This document shows, piece by piece, positions 44,097 to 53,397 of a stretch of DNA of 64,000 nt. Source of the stretch: Roseobacter sp. MH60115. Its GTDB lineage: Bacteria; Pseudomonadota; Alphaproteobacteria; Rhodobacterales; Rhodobacteraceae. Every line of letters begins with the position of its first letter. The first letter of the stretch is position 1. Under the pieces are notes generated by a model, which did no database searches, was not told the origin of the DNA, and was given only the letters and a program-made list of their open reading frames with translations. Where the stretch lies: NCBI RefSeq assembly GCF_015644665.1, contig NZ_JADOBQ010000002.1, positions 682,001 to 746,000 of the forward strand, written 5' to 3'. The position numbers were made by a program, and so were the translations under genes.

Positions 44097-44899
44097 CCCG
44101 GTGTGCAACCCTTCACGTCAACGGCGTGATTGCTGCCCAGAATGGTCATTCGAATGGCGGATCGGTCCAGGGCAATCGGCCCGCCGTTCACATGGATCAT
44201 TTCGGAGACGGCAATGACCTCGCTGCCGGACCGGTGCGTCTCGGCTTCGCTGACCCAGACATCGCCCAGACCGGGCTCGATCACCATGACCTCCGGACCG
44301 CCCGCCGAGGGCACACGCACCCGCGCCTCGATCCGCAGGCCGTCCGACGTTGGCTCAATCCGGCACTCGGCCGCTGTCACACCCGCCTCGCGTTCCGAGT
44401 AGGGGCTCTGCGCCAAAGCCGCCGCAATTGCGGGGGTCGGGCGCGTGTCGGTGCTGGCGATTGTTTCGTCAAAGGTCAGCTGGTGCGGGATGCAGATATC
44501 GGAGCAGACCCCAATGTCCATCGTCAGGCGGACGCGGACGGGATCACCGGCGTTCGTCGGGGCCAGGGTCAGCGGGATCACAAGATCATCGGCATAACCG
44601 ATGGAGCGCATGCCGTTGTCGTCAAAAACCTTGGGTGTGGGCCAAGAGACGGAGACAGCATGCAGATTGCGCGATCCCGACCAGTCAAAGCTGGGTGGAA
44701 TGCCGGCATCGCCCGGCGCGCGCCAATAGGTTTTCCAGCCCGGCTCCAGCGACAGATGGACCGCCGCCATGCGCGTGCCGTCGGGCTGCACCCATCCGGG
44801 CAGAACCTGCGCGGTCACGGGCATGTCAAAACGGTCCTGTGCGGATAGGGGCAAGGCGGTCAGGCCCGCCAGGGTCAGGGCAATCATCGGTGTTTTCAT
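44093..44899 (-). CDS. DsbD N-terminal-like secreted protein
   Basis: This is a 268-aa exported protein (MKTPMIALTLAGLTALPLSAQ) with the DsbD-alpha/ScsB-type immunoglobulin fold (EPGWKTYWRAPGDAGIPPSFDW). The redox pair is present as GVCSDICIPH (CX3C). It lacks the membrane and thioredoxin parts of full DsbD. It probably passes electrons or metal in the periplasm, possibly for protein-disulfide or copper handling; partners are elsewhere. Confidence 0.8.
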   Translation of the reverse strand: MKTPMIALTLAGLTALPLSAQDRFDMPVTAQVLPGWVQPDGTRMAAVHLSLEPGWKTYWRAPGDAGIPPSFDWSGSRNLHAVSVSWPTPKVFDDNGMRSIGYADDLVIPLTLAPTNAGDPVRVRLTMDIGVCSDICIPHQLTFDETIASTDTRPTPAIAAALAQSPYSEREAGVTAAECRIEPTSDGLRIEARVRVPSAGGPEVMVIEPGLGDVWVSEAETHRSGSEVIAVSEMIHVNGGPIALDRSAIRMTILGSNHAVDVKGCTPG

Positions 44900-45016
44900 G
44901 CTTTCGATATGGTCGAGCCGCGCTGAAATGCCAAGTCACGATCCAGTTAGCCATGTTTCGCCACCTGCGGGTCTATTGCCCTTGCACCGAACCGGGGTGC
45001 GGGTCATTCTTGGATC

Positions 45017-45601
45017 ATGGGATCACCGGATATCCAGACCGAAACGCTTGATCTGACGGGCTCACTGCTGGTGGCCATGCCGTCCATGAGCGATGTGCGT
45101 TTTGAACGGGCGGTGATTTTGCTCTGCGCCTATTCCGACAAGGGGGCCATGGGGTTGATCATCAACAAGCCCAGCAGCGATGTCGGCATGAGCGATGTGT
45201 TGGATCAGTTGGACATTGACCCCTCGCCCCGCGCGGCGGCGATGCCGGTTCATTTTGGCGGACCGGTGGAAACCGGGCGCGGGTTTGTGCTGCATTCGGA
45301 TGACTATCAGTCCAGCCTGCATACCCTGCGCGTCGGGGGTGGGTTCGGGATGACCGCAACTTTGGACATCCTTGAAGAGATCGCCCGTGATCGCGGCCCG
45401 GGCAACGCCCTGATGATGCTTGGATATGCCGGGTGGGGGCCCGGGCAGCTGGAAGCGGAAATCTCGCGTAACGGGTGGCTGACAGCCGATGCAAGCCCAC
45501 GGCTAATTTTTGACACGCCCGCTGCCGAGAAGTGGGCGAAGACAGTGGAAAGTCTGGGGATCGACCCACTTGGTCTCTCCTCCGCTGCCGGGCGCGCCTA
45601 G
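45017..45601 (+). CDS. YqgE/AlgH family protein
   Basis: This is a 194-aa protein with the DUF179 signature: [21 protein letters not shown] near the start, MGLIINKPS and [16 protein letters not shown] in the middle and [16 protein letters not shown] near the end. The family is widespread and its function is still unclear (first tied to alginate regulation). It lies alone, converging with the Sua5-like gene with 4 nt overlap. Confidence 0.92.
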   Translation: MGSPDIQTETLDLTGSLLVAMPSMSDVRFERAVILLCAYSDKGAMGLIINKPSSDVGMSDVLDQLDIDPSPRAAAMPVHFGGPVETGRGFVLHSDDYQSSLHTLRVGGGFGMTATLDILEEIARDRGPGNALMMLGYAGWGPGQLEAEISRNGWLTADASPRLIFDTPAAEKWAKTVESLGIDPLGLSSAAGRA

Positions 45602-46572
45602 GTCGGCCCGGGGTCGTTCGGGCGCGGGGCGGCAGCGCGTGCCAGACGGTCATTGATCGCACGTCCCAACCCATGTGTCGGCACCGGTGCCACGGCAATC
45701 GGCTGTCCTCTTGCGTCCAGCTTGTGCAACAGATCGAAGAGCCGCGCCGCAGCCTCGTGCAGATCGCCACTCTCTGACAGGGTTTCGTCGCAGGCCATGG
45801 GGCCGAAGCCCAGAAACACTTCGCCGGGTCGCGGGGCGTCGGCATTCATCCTCAGTGGCGCTTTGGGCGCGTAATGCGATTGCAGCTGGCCCGGTGCCGT
45901 GATGTCCGTGCTGCCGTCCGGGGTGGTTTTCAGCGCCAGCGGCGCGCCAAGCGCGGCTTCGAGGGCCTCCAAAGGCAACCCACCGGCCCGCAGCAGCGCG
46001 GGCGCACCATCCAGACCGACGATGGTGCTTTCAACGCCCACCGAACAGGGTCCATCATCCAGCACGGCCGCGATCTTGTTCCCCAGACCATCCAGAACAT
46101 GTCGCGCAGTCGTTGGGCTGATCTTGCCGGATGGGTTTGCGGACGGGGCTGCCACCGGCGCCCCAAACGCCTCCAGCAAAGCCTGCGCAGAGGCTTTTTC
46201 CGGCACGCGCAGGGCCAGCGTCGACAGCCCAGCCGTCACGAGGCTGGACAGACCATGCCCCTCGCGCAGCGGTAAAACCAGCGTCAGGGGGCCGGGCCAA
46301 AAGGCCTGCGCAAGCCGGTCCGCGTCATCTGTCCAGACCACGTAACGCTGCGCGGCCTGCACGGATGGGAGGTGCACGATCAGGGGGTTGAAGCTCGGGC
46401 GCCCCTTTGCGGCATAGATGGCGGCCACGGCTTCACCGTTGCAGGCGTCTGCACCCAGCCCGTAGACCGTCTCCGTCGGGAAGGCGACCAGCTGTCCCGC
46501 GCGCAAAAGGGCTGCTGCCTGTGCAATGCCCTCTGCATCAGGGTATAACGTGGGGGAGGGAGATGTTGTCAT
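45598..46572 (-). CDS. Threonylcarbamoyl-AMP synthase (Sua5 type)
   Basis: This is a 324-aa protein that makes threonylcarbamoyl-AMP for tRNA t6A37. The YrdC domain shows [31 protein letters not shown] and [13 protein letters not shown]. The C-terminal Sua5 domain ([12 protein letters not shown] and later) shows it is the long Sua5 form rather than TsaC. The start at 46572 has GGAG close upstream. It is divergent from the dmdC-like gene. Confidence 0.92.
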   Translation of the reverse strand: MTTSPSPTLYPDAEGIAQAAALLRAGQLVAFPTETVYGLGADACNGEAVAAIYAAKGRPSFNPLIVHLPSVQAAQRYVVWTDDADRLAQAFWPGPLTLVLPLREGHGLSSLVTAGLSTLALRVPEKASAQALLEAFGAPVAAPSANPSGKISPTTARHVLDGLGNKIAAVLDDGPCSVGVESTIVGLDGAPALLRAGGLPLEALEAALGAPLALKTTPDGSTDITAPGQLQSHYAPKAPLRMNADAPRPGEVFLGFGPMACDETLSESGDLHEAAARLFDLLHKLDARGQPIAVAPVPTHGLGRAINDRLARAAAPRPNDPGPT

Positions 46573-46698
46573 TGCGCTCCGTGACGCCGCGTTTCGGTTG
46601 CCGGGCGCGGCGATGCGGCTCATCTTTGATGGCAAAGACCCTTATAGGGTAGTATGCCCGTTGCCAAGACGGGTGCCTGCCCGCATGGAGACGAAGAA

Positions 46699-48414
46699 AT
46701 GCCCTATCACGCCCCGGTCGATGACTTTTCCTTTCTGTTTGATCACGTGGTGGATTTTGCGCAGGTTCAGGCCACTGAACGGTTCAGTGAGGCGACATCG
46801 GATGTCACGCAGGCCATCCTGACCGAAGCGGGCAAGCTCTGTGACGAGGTGCTTGCGCCGCTGCAACGCCCCGGTGATCTGCATCCGGCACGATTGGAGA
46901 ACGGTGTGGTGCGCACATCGCCGGGCTACGCCGAGGGCTGGAAGGCCATTGCCGAAGGTGGCTGGGTCGGCATCGCGGCAGATCCCGAATTTGGCGGCAT
47001 GGGCCTGCCGATGACGCTGACCTCTGCGGTGAACGAGATGATGAGCGGTGCCTGCCTGTCGCTGCAGCTTGCCCCCCTGATGAGTCAGGGCCAGATCGAG
47101 GCGCTGGAGCATCACGCAAGCGATGAGATCAAGGCGCTTTACCTGCCCAAGCTGATTGCCGGGGAGTGGACCGGCACCATGAACCTGACCGAACCGCAGG
47201 CCGGGTCGGACGTCGGTGCGCTGTCGACCAAGGCAGAGGACCAGGGGGACGGGACCTATGCGATCACCGGGCAGAAAATCTATATCAGCTGGGGGGATCA
47301 TGACGTGGCAGAAAACGTCTGCCATCTGGTGCTGGCCCGGTTGCCCGGCGCACCTGCTGGCACCCGCGGGATCAGCCTCTTTCTGGTGCCAAAGTTCATT
47401 CCCGATGCAGAGGGTAACCCCGGTCAGCGCAATGGTGTGAGCGTCGTAAGCCTTGAGCACAAGATCGGTCTGCACGGATCGCCCACTGCCGTGATGCAAT
47501 ATGACGGGGCCACCGGCTGGCTGGTCGGGCCCGAACAGGGCGGCATGGCCGCGATGTTCACAATGATGAACAACGCGCGGCTGGGCGTTGGCGGGCAGGG
47601 CATCGGCGTGGCCGAAGGTGCCTATCAACACGCGCTGGCCTATGCGCAGGAGCGCAAGCAGGGCAAGACGGCCGTCGATGGCGGCACCGGTACGATACTT
47701 GATCATGCCGATGTGCGGCGCATGCTGATGACGATGAAGGCTGATATCTTCGCCGCCCGTGCCATTGCACTCAGCTGTGCCATGGCCATCGACATGGCCC
47801 ATGCCACCGGTGCGGCGGAATGGGACGCGCGCGCCGCTTTCCTGACGCCGATTGCCAAGGCCTTTGGCACGGAGACGGGCATGGATGTGGCCGAGACCGG
47901 CGTGCAGGTGCACGGCGGCATGGGCTTCATTGAGGAAACCGGGGCGGCGCAGTTCAGCCGGGATGTGCGTGTGACGGCCATCTACGAAGGCACCAACGGC
48001 ATTCAGGCGATGGATCTCGTGGCACGCAAGATGATGGATGGCGGCGAGGCGGCGGCGCGGTTGCTCGACGAGATCGAAGCCTGCGCGGAAGAGGCGCGCA
48101 GCCATTTGCCGGACCTGGCGGAGCCTGTCTGGCAGGCATCGGAAAGCCTGCGCGAGGTCACGGAATGGCTGGTCGCGCAGCAGGATATGACGACCCGTTT
48201 CGCCGGTGCCGTGCCGTTTCTGCGCGCCTTTGCACGTGTGTTGGGCGGCTATCTGCACCTCAAGGCAGCGCTGGCCGATCAGGGCGGTGCGCGCGAAGCA
48301 CTCGCGCGGTTCTACATCAAACGGTTGCTGCCGGAACATGTCGGCCTGCTGGCACATGCGCAGGCCGGGGCGGAGGGGCTTTACAGTCTGAGCCCTGATG
48401 AGCTGGCCGCCTGA
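46699..48414 (+). CDS. dmdC: DmdC-like acyl-CoA dehydrogenase
   Basis: This is a 571-aa acyl-CoA dehydrogenase of the long form with a C-terminal extension. It has MNLTEPQAGSDVGALSTKAE, GQKIYISWGDHD, MFTMMNNARLGVGGQGIGVAEG and HGGMGFIEETGAAQFSRDVRV with the catalytic Glu in AIYEGTNGIQAMDL. This architecture and the MPYHAPVDDFSFLF opening match DmdC, the 3-methylmercaptopropionyl-CoA dehydrogenase of DMSP demethylation; DmdA, B and D are not in this window, so a related acyl-CoA is possible. The stop and the MBL gene start overlap (TGATG). Confidence 0.7.
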   Translation: MPYHAPVDDFSFLFDHVVDFAQVQATERFSEATSDVTQAILTEAGKLCDEVLAPLQRPGDLHPARLENGVVRTSPGYAEGWKAIAEGGWVGIAADPEFGGMGLPMTLTSAVNEMMSGACLSLQLAPLMSQGQIEALEHHASDEIKALYLPKLIAGEWTGTMNLTEPQAGSDVGALSTKAEDQGDGTYAITGQKIYISWGDHDVAENVCHLVLARLPGAPAGTRGISLFLVPKFIPDAEGNPGQRNGVSVVSLEHKIGLHGSPTAVMQYDGATGWLVGPEQGGMAAMFTMMNNARLGVGGQGIGVAEGAYQHALAYAQERKQGKTAVDGGTGTILDHADVRRMLMTMKADIFAARAIALSCAMAIDMAHATGAAEWDARAAFLTPIAKAFGTETGMDVAETGVQVHGGMGFIEETGAAQFSRDVRVTAIYEGTNGIQAMDLVARKMMDGGEAAARLLDEIEACAEEARSHLPDLAEPVWQASESLREVTEWLVAQQDMTTRFAGAVPFLRAFARVLGGYLHLKAALADQGGAREALARFYIKRLLPEHVGLLAHAQAGAEGLYSLSPDELAA

Positions 48415-49460
48415 TGAAAGATCAACCGCCAGAGGGCCTGCGCTATCCATGGGACACGCCACCGGCGGAAGGTGAAGCAATAGAAGTGGCCGCAGGCATG
48501 TTGTGGATGCGCCTGCCGCTGCCGATGAAGCTTGATCATGTGAATGTCTATGCGCTGGATGACGGTGACAGTTGGACCGTGATCGACACCGGGTTCGCCT
48601 CGAAACGCAGCAAGGCGATCTGGGAGAGGCTGATGGCGGGCCCACTGGGCGGCAAACCGATAAGCCGCGTGGTGGTGACCCATCACCACCCAGATCATAT
48701 CGGGCTGGCCGGGTGGCTACAGTCAGATCACGGCGCGGAGTTGGTCACCACGCGCACCGCGTGGTTGATGGCGCGCATGCTGACGCTGGACGAGCAGCCC
48801 GTGCCCTCACCTGAAACGCTGAAATTTTACCGCGACGCGGGTATGGCGCCGGATATTCTGGCTGAGCGCGCCTCCGAACGGCCCTTCAACTTTGCCGATA
48901 TCGTGGCGCCGCTGCCCCTCGGGTACACCCGCATCCAGCAGGGTGACACGATCAGGATGGGCGGGCGCATGTGGGACATCCACATCGGCAACGGGCACGC
49001 GCCCGAACACGCAACTTTCTGGAGCCGTGACGACAATCTTGTGCTGGCGGGCGATCAGATATTGCCTTCGATCAGCCCGAACATCGGCGTCTATGCAACA
49101 GAGCCGATGGCCGATCCGATTGCTGACTGGCTGGAGGCCTGCGAACGTTTGGCCGGGCTTGCCCGCGCGGATCACTTGGTGCTGGGCGGGCACAAGCTGC
49201 CCTTTACCGGCCTGCCAACCCGCATGCGGCAGTTGATCGACAACCACCACGGGGCCCTGAAGCGTCTTCTGGAGTACCTCGACACGCCCAAATCCGCCGG
49301 GGAATGCTTTGCCCCGCTGTTTAAACGCAAGATCGGGTCGGCTGAATACGGCCTGGCGCTGGTCGAGGCGGTCGCGCATCTCAGCCATCTCTATCAGGAT
49401 GGGCTTGCCACGCGCAGCCGGGGCGCGGATGATGCATGGGTCTACGAGCGTAAAGGGTAA
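48414..49460 (+). CDS. MBL-fold metallo-hydrolase
   Basis: This is a 348-aa metallo-beta-lactamase-fold protein with the metal-binding motif VVVTHHHPDHIGLAGW, the later ligand block NGHAPEHATFWSR and LVLAGDQILPSISPN, and a C-terminal domain typical of the hydroxyacylglutathione-hydrolase/RNase Z-like group found near acyl-CoA genes. Coupling to the dmdC-like gene by TGATG suggests it processes a thioester product; the substrate is inferred. Confidence 0.85.
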   Translation: MKDQPPEGLRYPWDTPPAEGEAIEVAAGMLWMRLPLPMKLDHVNVYALDDGDSWTVIDTGFASKRSKAIWERLMAGPLGGKPISRVVVTHHHPDHIGLAGWLQSDHGAELVTTRTAWLMARMLTLDEQPVPSPETLKFYRDAGMAPDILAERASERPFNFADIVAPLPLGYTRIQQGDTIRMGGRMWDIHIGNGHAPEHATFWSRDDNLVLAGDQILPSISPNIGVYATEPMADPIADWLEACERLAGLARADHLVLGGHKLPFTGLPTRMRQLIDNHHGALKRLLEYLDTPKSAGECFAPLFKRKIGSAEYGLALVEAVAHLSHLYQDGLATRSRGADDAWVYERKG

Positions 49461-49463
49461 AGC

Positions 49464-49925
49464 ATGGGTGAGAACATCGAAACCTCGGCAGAGGTGGCCG
49501 AAGCCGCGGCATTGCCGCGCCGCCACGACGTGCATTGTGATCCGGAAACTCCGGCACCAACAAAGGCGGATGTGCCCGAGGCCATCGCCAACAAGCCCAC
49601 CGGCCAGAAATCGCCCGCGCAATGGGCCTATGAACGCATCATCATCTATCTCAAGAATTTCGAGGAACAGCTGGACAGCACGCAGGAAGTCGCCATGGGG
49701 TTCACCGGCGGCGACGCGGGCGTGCTGCGGATTGAAGGCATGGGGTATTTCGACCCCGATATCGTGACTTTCTATGGCACGGACGGGGCAGGGGGCCGCA
49801 CGCAAATGGTGCAGCATGTCAGCCAGTTGAACGTCATGCTGCGTGCCCTGCCAAAACCCGCCGAGAAGACCGAGGCGCGCCGGATCGGGTTTCGCCTGGC
49901 GCAAGACATTGCGGCAGACAGTTGA
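49464..49925 (+). CDS. DUF6173 family protein
   Basis: This is a 153-aa soluble protein with a disordered Pro/Ala-rich N-terminus and a conserved core (YERIIIYLKNFEEQLDSTQEVAMGFTGGDAG and IEGMGYFDPDIVTFYG), the features I associate with DUF6173. The function is unknown. It starts 3 nt after the MBL gene and likely shares its transcript. Confidence 0.65.
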   Translation: MGENIETSAEVAEAAALPRRHDVHCDPETPAPTKADVPEAIANKPTGQKSPAQWAYERIIIYLKNFEEQLDSTQEVAMGFTGGDAGVLRIEGMGYFDPDIVTFYGTDGAGGRTQMVQHVSQLNVMLRALPKPAEKTEARRIGFRLAQDIAADS

Positions 49926-50036
49926 GCCCTGCGGTAAATCCGCAACCGCAATGCGCGCATTGAACGCGCGGATGGGTGACATCGCGTGACGAATCCATTA
50001 GGGCTGATGCCAATTATTCAAAGAAGGGCTGCGGCA

Positions 50037-50171
50037 ATGGCAGATCACAACCACGGTGATATGGACGTCACCACCCAGGAAAAGACATTCGACGGCTTCA
50101 TGCGTTGGACCACGCGGATCGTGATTGCGATCATCGTGCTGATTGTCTGGATGGCGATTTTCATTACCTGA
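50037..50171 (+). CDS. aa3-type cytochrome c oxidase subunit IV
   Basis: This is a 44-aa single-pass protein, MADHNHGDMDVTTQEKTFDG followed by one helix (IVIAIIVLIVWMAIF). The short length and the HxHGxMD...QEKTFxGF pattern match the small bacterial aa3 oxidase subunit IV. The start at 50037 has AAGG about 9 nt upstream; longer in-frame extensions have no support. Other oxidase genes are elsewhere. Confidence 0.85.
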   Translation: MADHNHGDMDVTTQEKTFDGFMRWTTRIVIAIIVLIVWMAIFIT

Positions 50172-50195
50172 GCGTGCCTCCCGCAGGAGCTTTTC

Positions 50196-50792
50196 ATGCG
50201 TGTATTGATGTTACTGGCCGTTCTGGCGACCCTGACCGGCTGCGCGGTGTCTTCACCCTTTGAAGCATCCCCGGAAGAAATTGCAGCAAAAGCTTACGTT
50301 CCGAACGGGCCGCCCAAACTGACGATTTTCACCATGGTAAACAATGAGACCGGCCACGGGGGTCACACCGCCTTGATGGTCTCGGGCTCGCAACAGGTCA
50401 TTTTCGACCCGGCAGGATCGTTTCAACATGAATTGATCGCCGAGCGTGGCGATGTGCTCTACGGTATTTCGCCCTCCTGGGTGCAATCCTACAAGAGCGC
50501 GCACGCGCGCAGCACACATCACGTGGTCAGCCAGGAAATCGTCGTGACGCCGGAGCAGGCCGAAACGGCATTGCAACTGGTGCGTCAAAACGGGGCGGTG
50601 CCGGGCGCGTTCTGCACCAATTCCACGTCATCTATTCTGCGGCGGGTGCCGGGGTTCGAGGACATTCAGGTCACCTTTTACCCGGTCAAACTCATGAAGC
50701 AGATCGAAGCGCGGCCCGGTGTGGTCACCGACCGGTACTTTGAGAACGACGCGGGTGATGTGCGTGCCGGCATCGAGGCGGCGCAGGGCTGA
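50196..50792 (+). CDS. Lipoprotein of unknown function
   Basis: This is a 198-aa exported lipoprotein: signal peptide MRVLMLLAVLATLTGC with lipobox LTGC at Cys16, then a conserved domain including ETGHGGHTALMVSGSQQVIFDPAGSF and VPGAFCTNSTSSILRRVPG. The domain resembles cysteine-containing enzymes with His and Cys blocks (HGGH; AFCTNS), so a hydrolase is possible but not shown. It follows the cox subunit by 24 nt. Confidence 0.7.
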   Translation: MRVLMLLAVLATLTGCAVSSPFEASPEEIAAKAYVPNGPPKLTIFTMVNNETGHGGHTALMVSGSQQVIFDPAGSFQHELIAERGDVLYGISPSWVQSYKSAHARSTHHVVSQEIVVTPEQAETALQLVRQNGAVPGAFCTNSTSSILRRVPGFEDIQVTFYPVKLMKQIEARPGVVTDRYFENDAGDVRAGIEAAQG

Positions 50793-50799
50793 TTCCGGA

Positions 50800-51129
50800 T
50801 CAGAGGGCAAAGAGCCAGAGCATGCCAAAGAGCGTGGCGGCACCCGAAAAAATCGCGGCCAGTACGTTCTTGGTGAGCAACCCGACCACAAGTGTGACCA
50901 GGGCCGCAGACATGCGCGGCAGATCCGCCTGTCCATCCGTTGCAGCAGGCCATACGACCTGTGGCGCGACCAGCGCGGGCAACATCGCCACCGCCGTGTA
51001 GCGCAGATGGCGCAGGAGCCAGGCAGGCATTGGCCTGTCGCCCACAATCCCCAGGAAGGCAAACCGCAGCGTGTAGCTGCCGATGCCAAGCCCGATAATC
51101 ACGATCCAGAGGGTGCCGGTGTCAATCAT
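50800..51129 (-). CDS. azlD: AzlD-family branched-chain amino acid transport protein
   Basis: This is a 109-aa membrane protein with about three helices, starting MIDTGTLWIVIIGLGIGSYTLRFAF and containing HLRYTAVAMLPALVAPQV. It is the small partner of AzlC in export of branched-chain amino acids or analogs. It overlaps azlC by 8 nt (51122-51129). Confidence 0.88.
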   Translation of the reverse strand: MIDTGTLWIVIIGLGIGSYTLRFAFLGIVGDRPMPAWLLRHLRYTAVAMLPALVAPQVVWPAATDGQADLPRMSAALVTLVVGLLTKNVLAAIFSGAATLFGMLWLFAL

Positions 51130-51856
51130 GGCGCAGCTTTCTGCGTTCCAGCAGCACTTCGGCCTGCGCACCGGCCATCATGCCCAAGGTGCCCGCGATC
51201 ATCAGGCCCAGCGAATAGGGTACTGCGGCGGTCAGCAGGCTGGTGATGATGGCCACAAGGGCGGCAATCACATGGGCGGCAGTGCGTAGCATCGGGGCCA
51301 CCAGCGCCAGAAAGGTGATGGGCAGCGCGAAATCCAGTGCCCAGCTGTCGGGCACCTGCGTGCCAACGAGGGCGCCGAGAATGCTGCTGGCGTACCAGAA
51401 CGGCACAATCGGGCTGAGCACGCCGGTGAAATAGGCCATGCGCTGCGGCACGGTCATCTGAGGCTCGTTCTCGAACTGCACAACGGAACAGGCATAGGAC
51501 TGATCGACGGTGAAATAGGCGGCGATCGCGCGCTGCCAAAGGGGCGCGGCACCGATCCAGGGGGTGAGGGAGGCGGAATACATCGCCACGCGCAGGTTCA
51601 CGGCAAGGGCTGAGGCCAGCACAATCACCGTAGGCGCGTTTTCCTGCATCAGCTGCAGGGCGGTGAACTGTGCAGCCCCGGCAAAGACCACGGCGGAAAA
51701 AGACAGCGTTTCGAGCACGTTAAGGCCCGCTTCCGTCGCCAATACGCCAAAGAGCATCGCGAAAGGGATCACGACCAGCAGGAAGGGAGCACCGTCAGCA
51801 AAGCCTTTCCAATAGGCAGAGGCACGTGTGCGCGTTTTGGGAGTGGTGGAGGGCAT
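51122..51856 (-). CDS. azlC: AzlC-family branched-chain amino acid permease
   Basis: This is a 244-aa membrane protein with about six helices. Family motifs include FADGAPFLLVVIPFAMLFG, FSAVVFAGAAQFTALQLM and AYFTVDQSYACSV. With azlD it would export branched-chain amino acids or related compounds. It is divergent from fdhD with only 3 nt between the start codons, so the promoters must overlap the genes. Confidence 0.9.
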   Translation of the reverse strand: MPSTTPKTRTRASAYWKGFADGAPFLLVVIPFAMLFGVLATEAGLNVLETLSFSAVVFAGAAQFTALQLMQENAPTVIVLASALAVNLRVAMYSASLTPWIGAAPLWQRAIAAYFTVDQSYACSVVQFENEPQMTVPQRMAYFTGVLSPIVPFWYASSILGALVGTQVPDSWALDFALPITFLALVAPMLRTAAHVIAALVAIITSLLTAAVPYSLGLMIAGTLGMMAGAQAEVLLERRKLRHD

Positions 51857-51859
51857 AAG

Positions 51860-52792
51860 ATGCTTCTAAAGTTACGGCCAAGGCGTAGCTCAGCCCTGCG
51901 GAGGATGCAATTGGCCAAATTGGACGACACCAGCGATTACCTGATCGCGCCCGATCCCAAGGCGGTGCGGCTGACCCGCGCCGTTGCCGGGACGGATCAT
52001 GAGGGGGCCGCCGTTGTCGCCACTGTGGTGGAGGAGCGCCCGCTCACGATCTTCCTCAATGGGCAGGAGATCGTGACGGCAATGACCATCGGGGACTACC
52101 CTGACTATCTGGCGCTGGGGTTTTTGCGCAATCAGGGTATGTTGCGCGCGTCTGACGAGATCACCGGCGTGGACTACGACGAAGAGTTGGAAACGGTGGT
52201 TGTGCGGACCGCGCGCAAGACCGATTACGAAGAGAAGATCCGCAAGAAGACCCGCACGAGCGGCTGTGCCGTGGGTACGGTGTTTGGTGACATGATGGCC
52301 GGGCTGGAGGACGTCAGCCTGCCGGAAACAGCGGTGCGGACCTCGTGGCTCTATGCACTCAGTGCACGTATCAATCGGACGCCATCGCTGTACCTGGAGG
52401 CGGGGGCGATACATGGCACGGTGCTGTGCCATGAAGATAAGCCTTTGGTTTATATGGAAGATGTCGGGCGTCACAACGCGGTAGACAAGATCGCCGGCTG
52501 GATGTTGTCGGAGGGTGTCAGTGCTGATGACAAGATCCTCTACACCACCGGGCGGCTGACCTCAGAGATGGTGATCAAGACCGCGATGATGGGCATTCCG
52601 GTGCTGGCATCGCGGTCCGGTTTCACCGCCTGGGGGGTGGAGATCGCGCAACAGGTGGGCCTGACGCTGATCGGCCGCATGAAGGGACAGCGGTTCGTCT
52701 GTCTGTCGGGCGAGGCGCGCCTGATCCGCGACACCGATCCCGCAACCGTGCCGTTGGAGCCGCGCCGCGCCGGACGAAAGAGCGCGGAATGA
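51860..52792 (+). CDS. fdhD: Formate dehydrogenase accessory sulfurtransferase FdhD
   Basis: This is a 310-aa protein that transfers sulfur to the molybdenum cofactor of formate dehydrogenase. The active cysteine is in KTRTSGCAVGT; the second Cys of the E. coli CxxC pair is replaced (GCAVG), leaving the essential first one. Family motifs EDVGRHNAVDKIAG and LYTTGRLTSEMVIKTAMMGIP are intact. The start at 51860 has an AGGG upstream. Its stop overlaps mobA by 4 nt, starting a four-gene molybdenum-cofactor run. Confidence 0.93.
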   Translation: MLLKLRPRRSSALRRMQLAKLDDTSDYLIAPDPKAVRLTRAVAGTDHEGAAVVATVVEERPLTIFLNGQEIVTAMTIGDYPDYLALGFLRNQGMLRASDEITGVDYDEELETVVVRTARKTDYEEKIRKKTRTSGCAVGTVFGDMMAGLEDVSLPETAVRTSWLYALSARINRTPSLYLEAGAIHGTVLCHEDKPLVYMEDVGRHNAVDKIAGWMLSEGVSADDKILYTTGRLTSEMVIKTAMMGIPVLASRSGFTAWGVEIAQQVGLTLIGRMKGQRFVCLSGEARLIRDTDPATVPLEPRRAGRKSAE

Positions 52793-53397
52793 AGCAACCC
52801 CTGGGCGTTATTCTTGCGGGCGGGCAGGCCACGCGCATGGGCGGCGGCGACAAGGGGCTGTTGCGCCTTGGGGGCCAAAGCCTGCTGACCCGGGTGATCG
52901 ACAGGCTGGAGCCGCAGGTGGCGGGGCTTGCGCTGAATGCCAATGGCGATCCGAGCCGCTTTGACGGGTACCGCCTGCCGGTTCTGCCCGATAGCATCGA
53001 AGGGTTTGCGGGGCCGCTGGCCGGTGTGTTGGCCGGTCTGGACTGGGCGGCAAAGCGGGGCGCGGAAACCATCGTTACCGCCGCGGCGGACACGCCCTTC
53101 TTCCCGGCCGATCTGGTGCCGCAGCTGCTGCTGGCCAGCGACGGGATGGAGCATCCGCTGGTCCTGTCTGCGACACCTGATCCCGCGCGGGGGCGGGTGC
53201 GGCACCCCACCTTTGGCCTCTGGCCGGTGGCACTGCGCGATGACCTGCGCGCGGCATTGCAAGACGGGTTGCGCAAGGTGGTGCTGTGGACGGACGCGCA
53301 CCAAGGCCGCGAGGCCCTCTTTCCCGTCACGACGTTCGATCCGTTTTTCAATGTGAACACGCCCGAGGATCTGGCCCGGGCAGAGGCGCTTTTATGA
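52789..53397 (+). CDS. mobA: Molybdenum cofactor guanylyltransferase MobA
   Basis: This is a 202-aa nucleotidyltransferase that adds GMP to molybdopterin. The GTP-binding start LGVILAGGQATRMGGGDKGLL and TAAADTPFFPADLV (metal Asp) and FFNVNTPEDLARAE at the end are diagnostic. It overlaps fdhD and mobB by four bases each. MobA supplies the bis-MGD cofactor used by formate dehydrogenase. Confidence 0.93.
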   Translation: MKQPLGVILAGGQATRMGGGDKGLLRLGGQSLLTRVIDRLEPQVAGLALNANGDPSRFDGYRLPVLPDSIEGFAGPLAGVLAGLDWAAKRGAETIVTAAADTPFFPADLVPQLLLASDGMEHPLVLSATPDPARGRVRHPTFGLWPVALRDDLRAALQDGLRKVVLWTDAHQGREALFPVTTFDPFFNVNTPEDLARAEALL

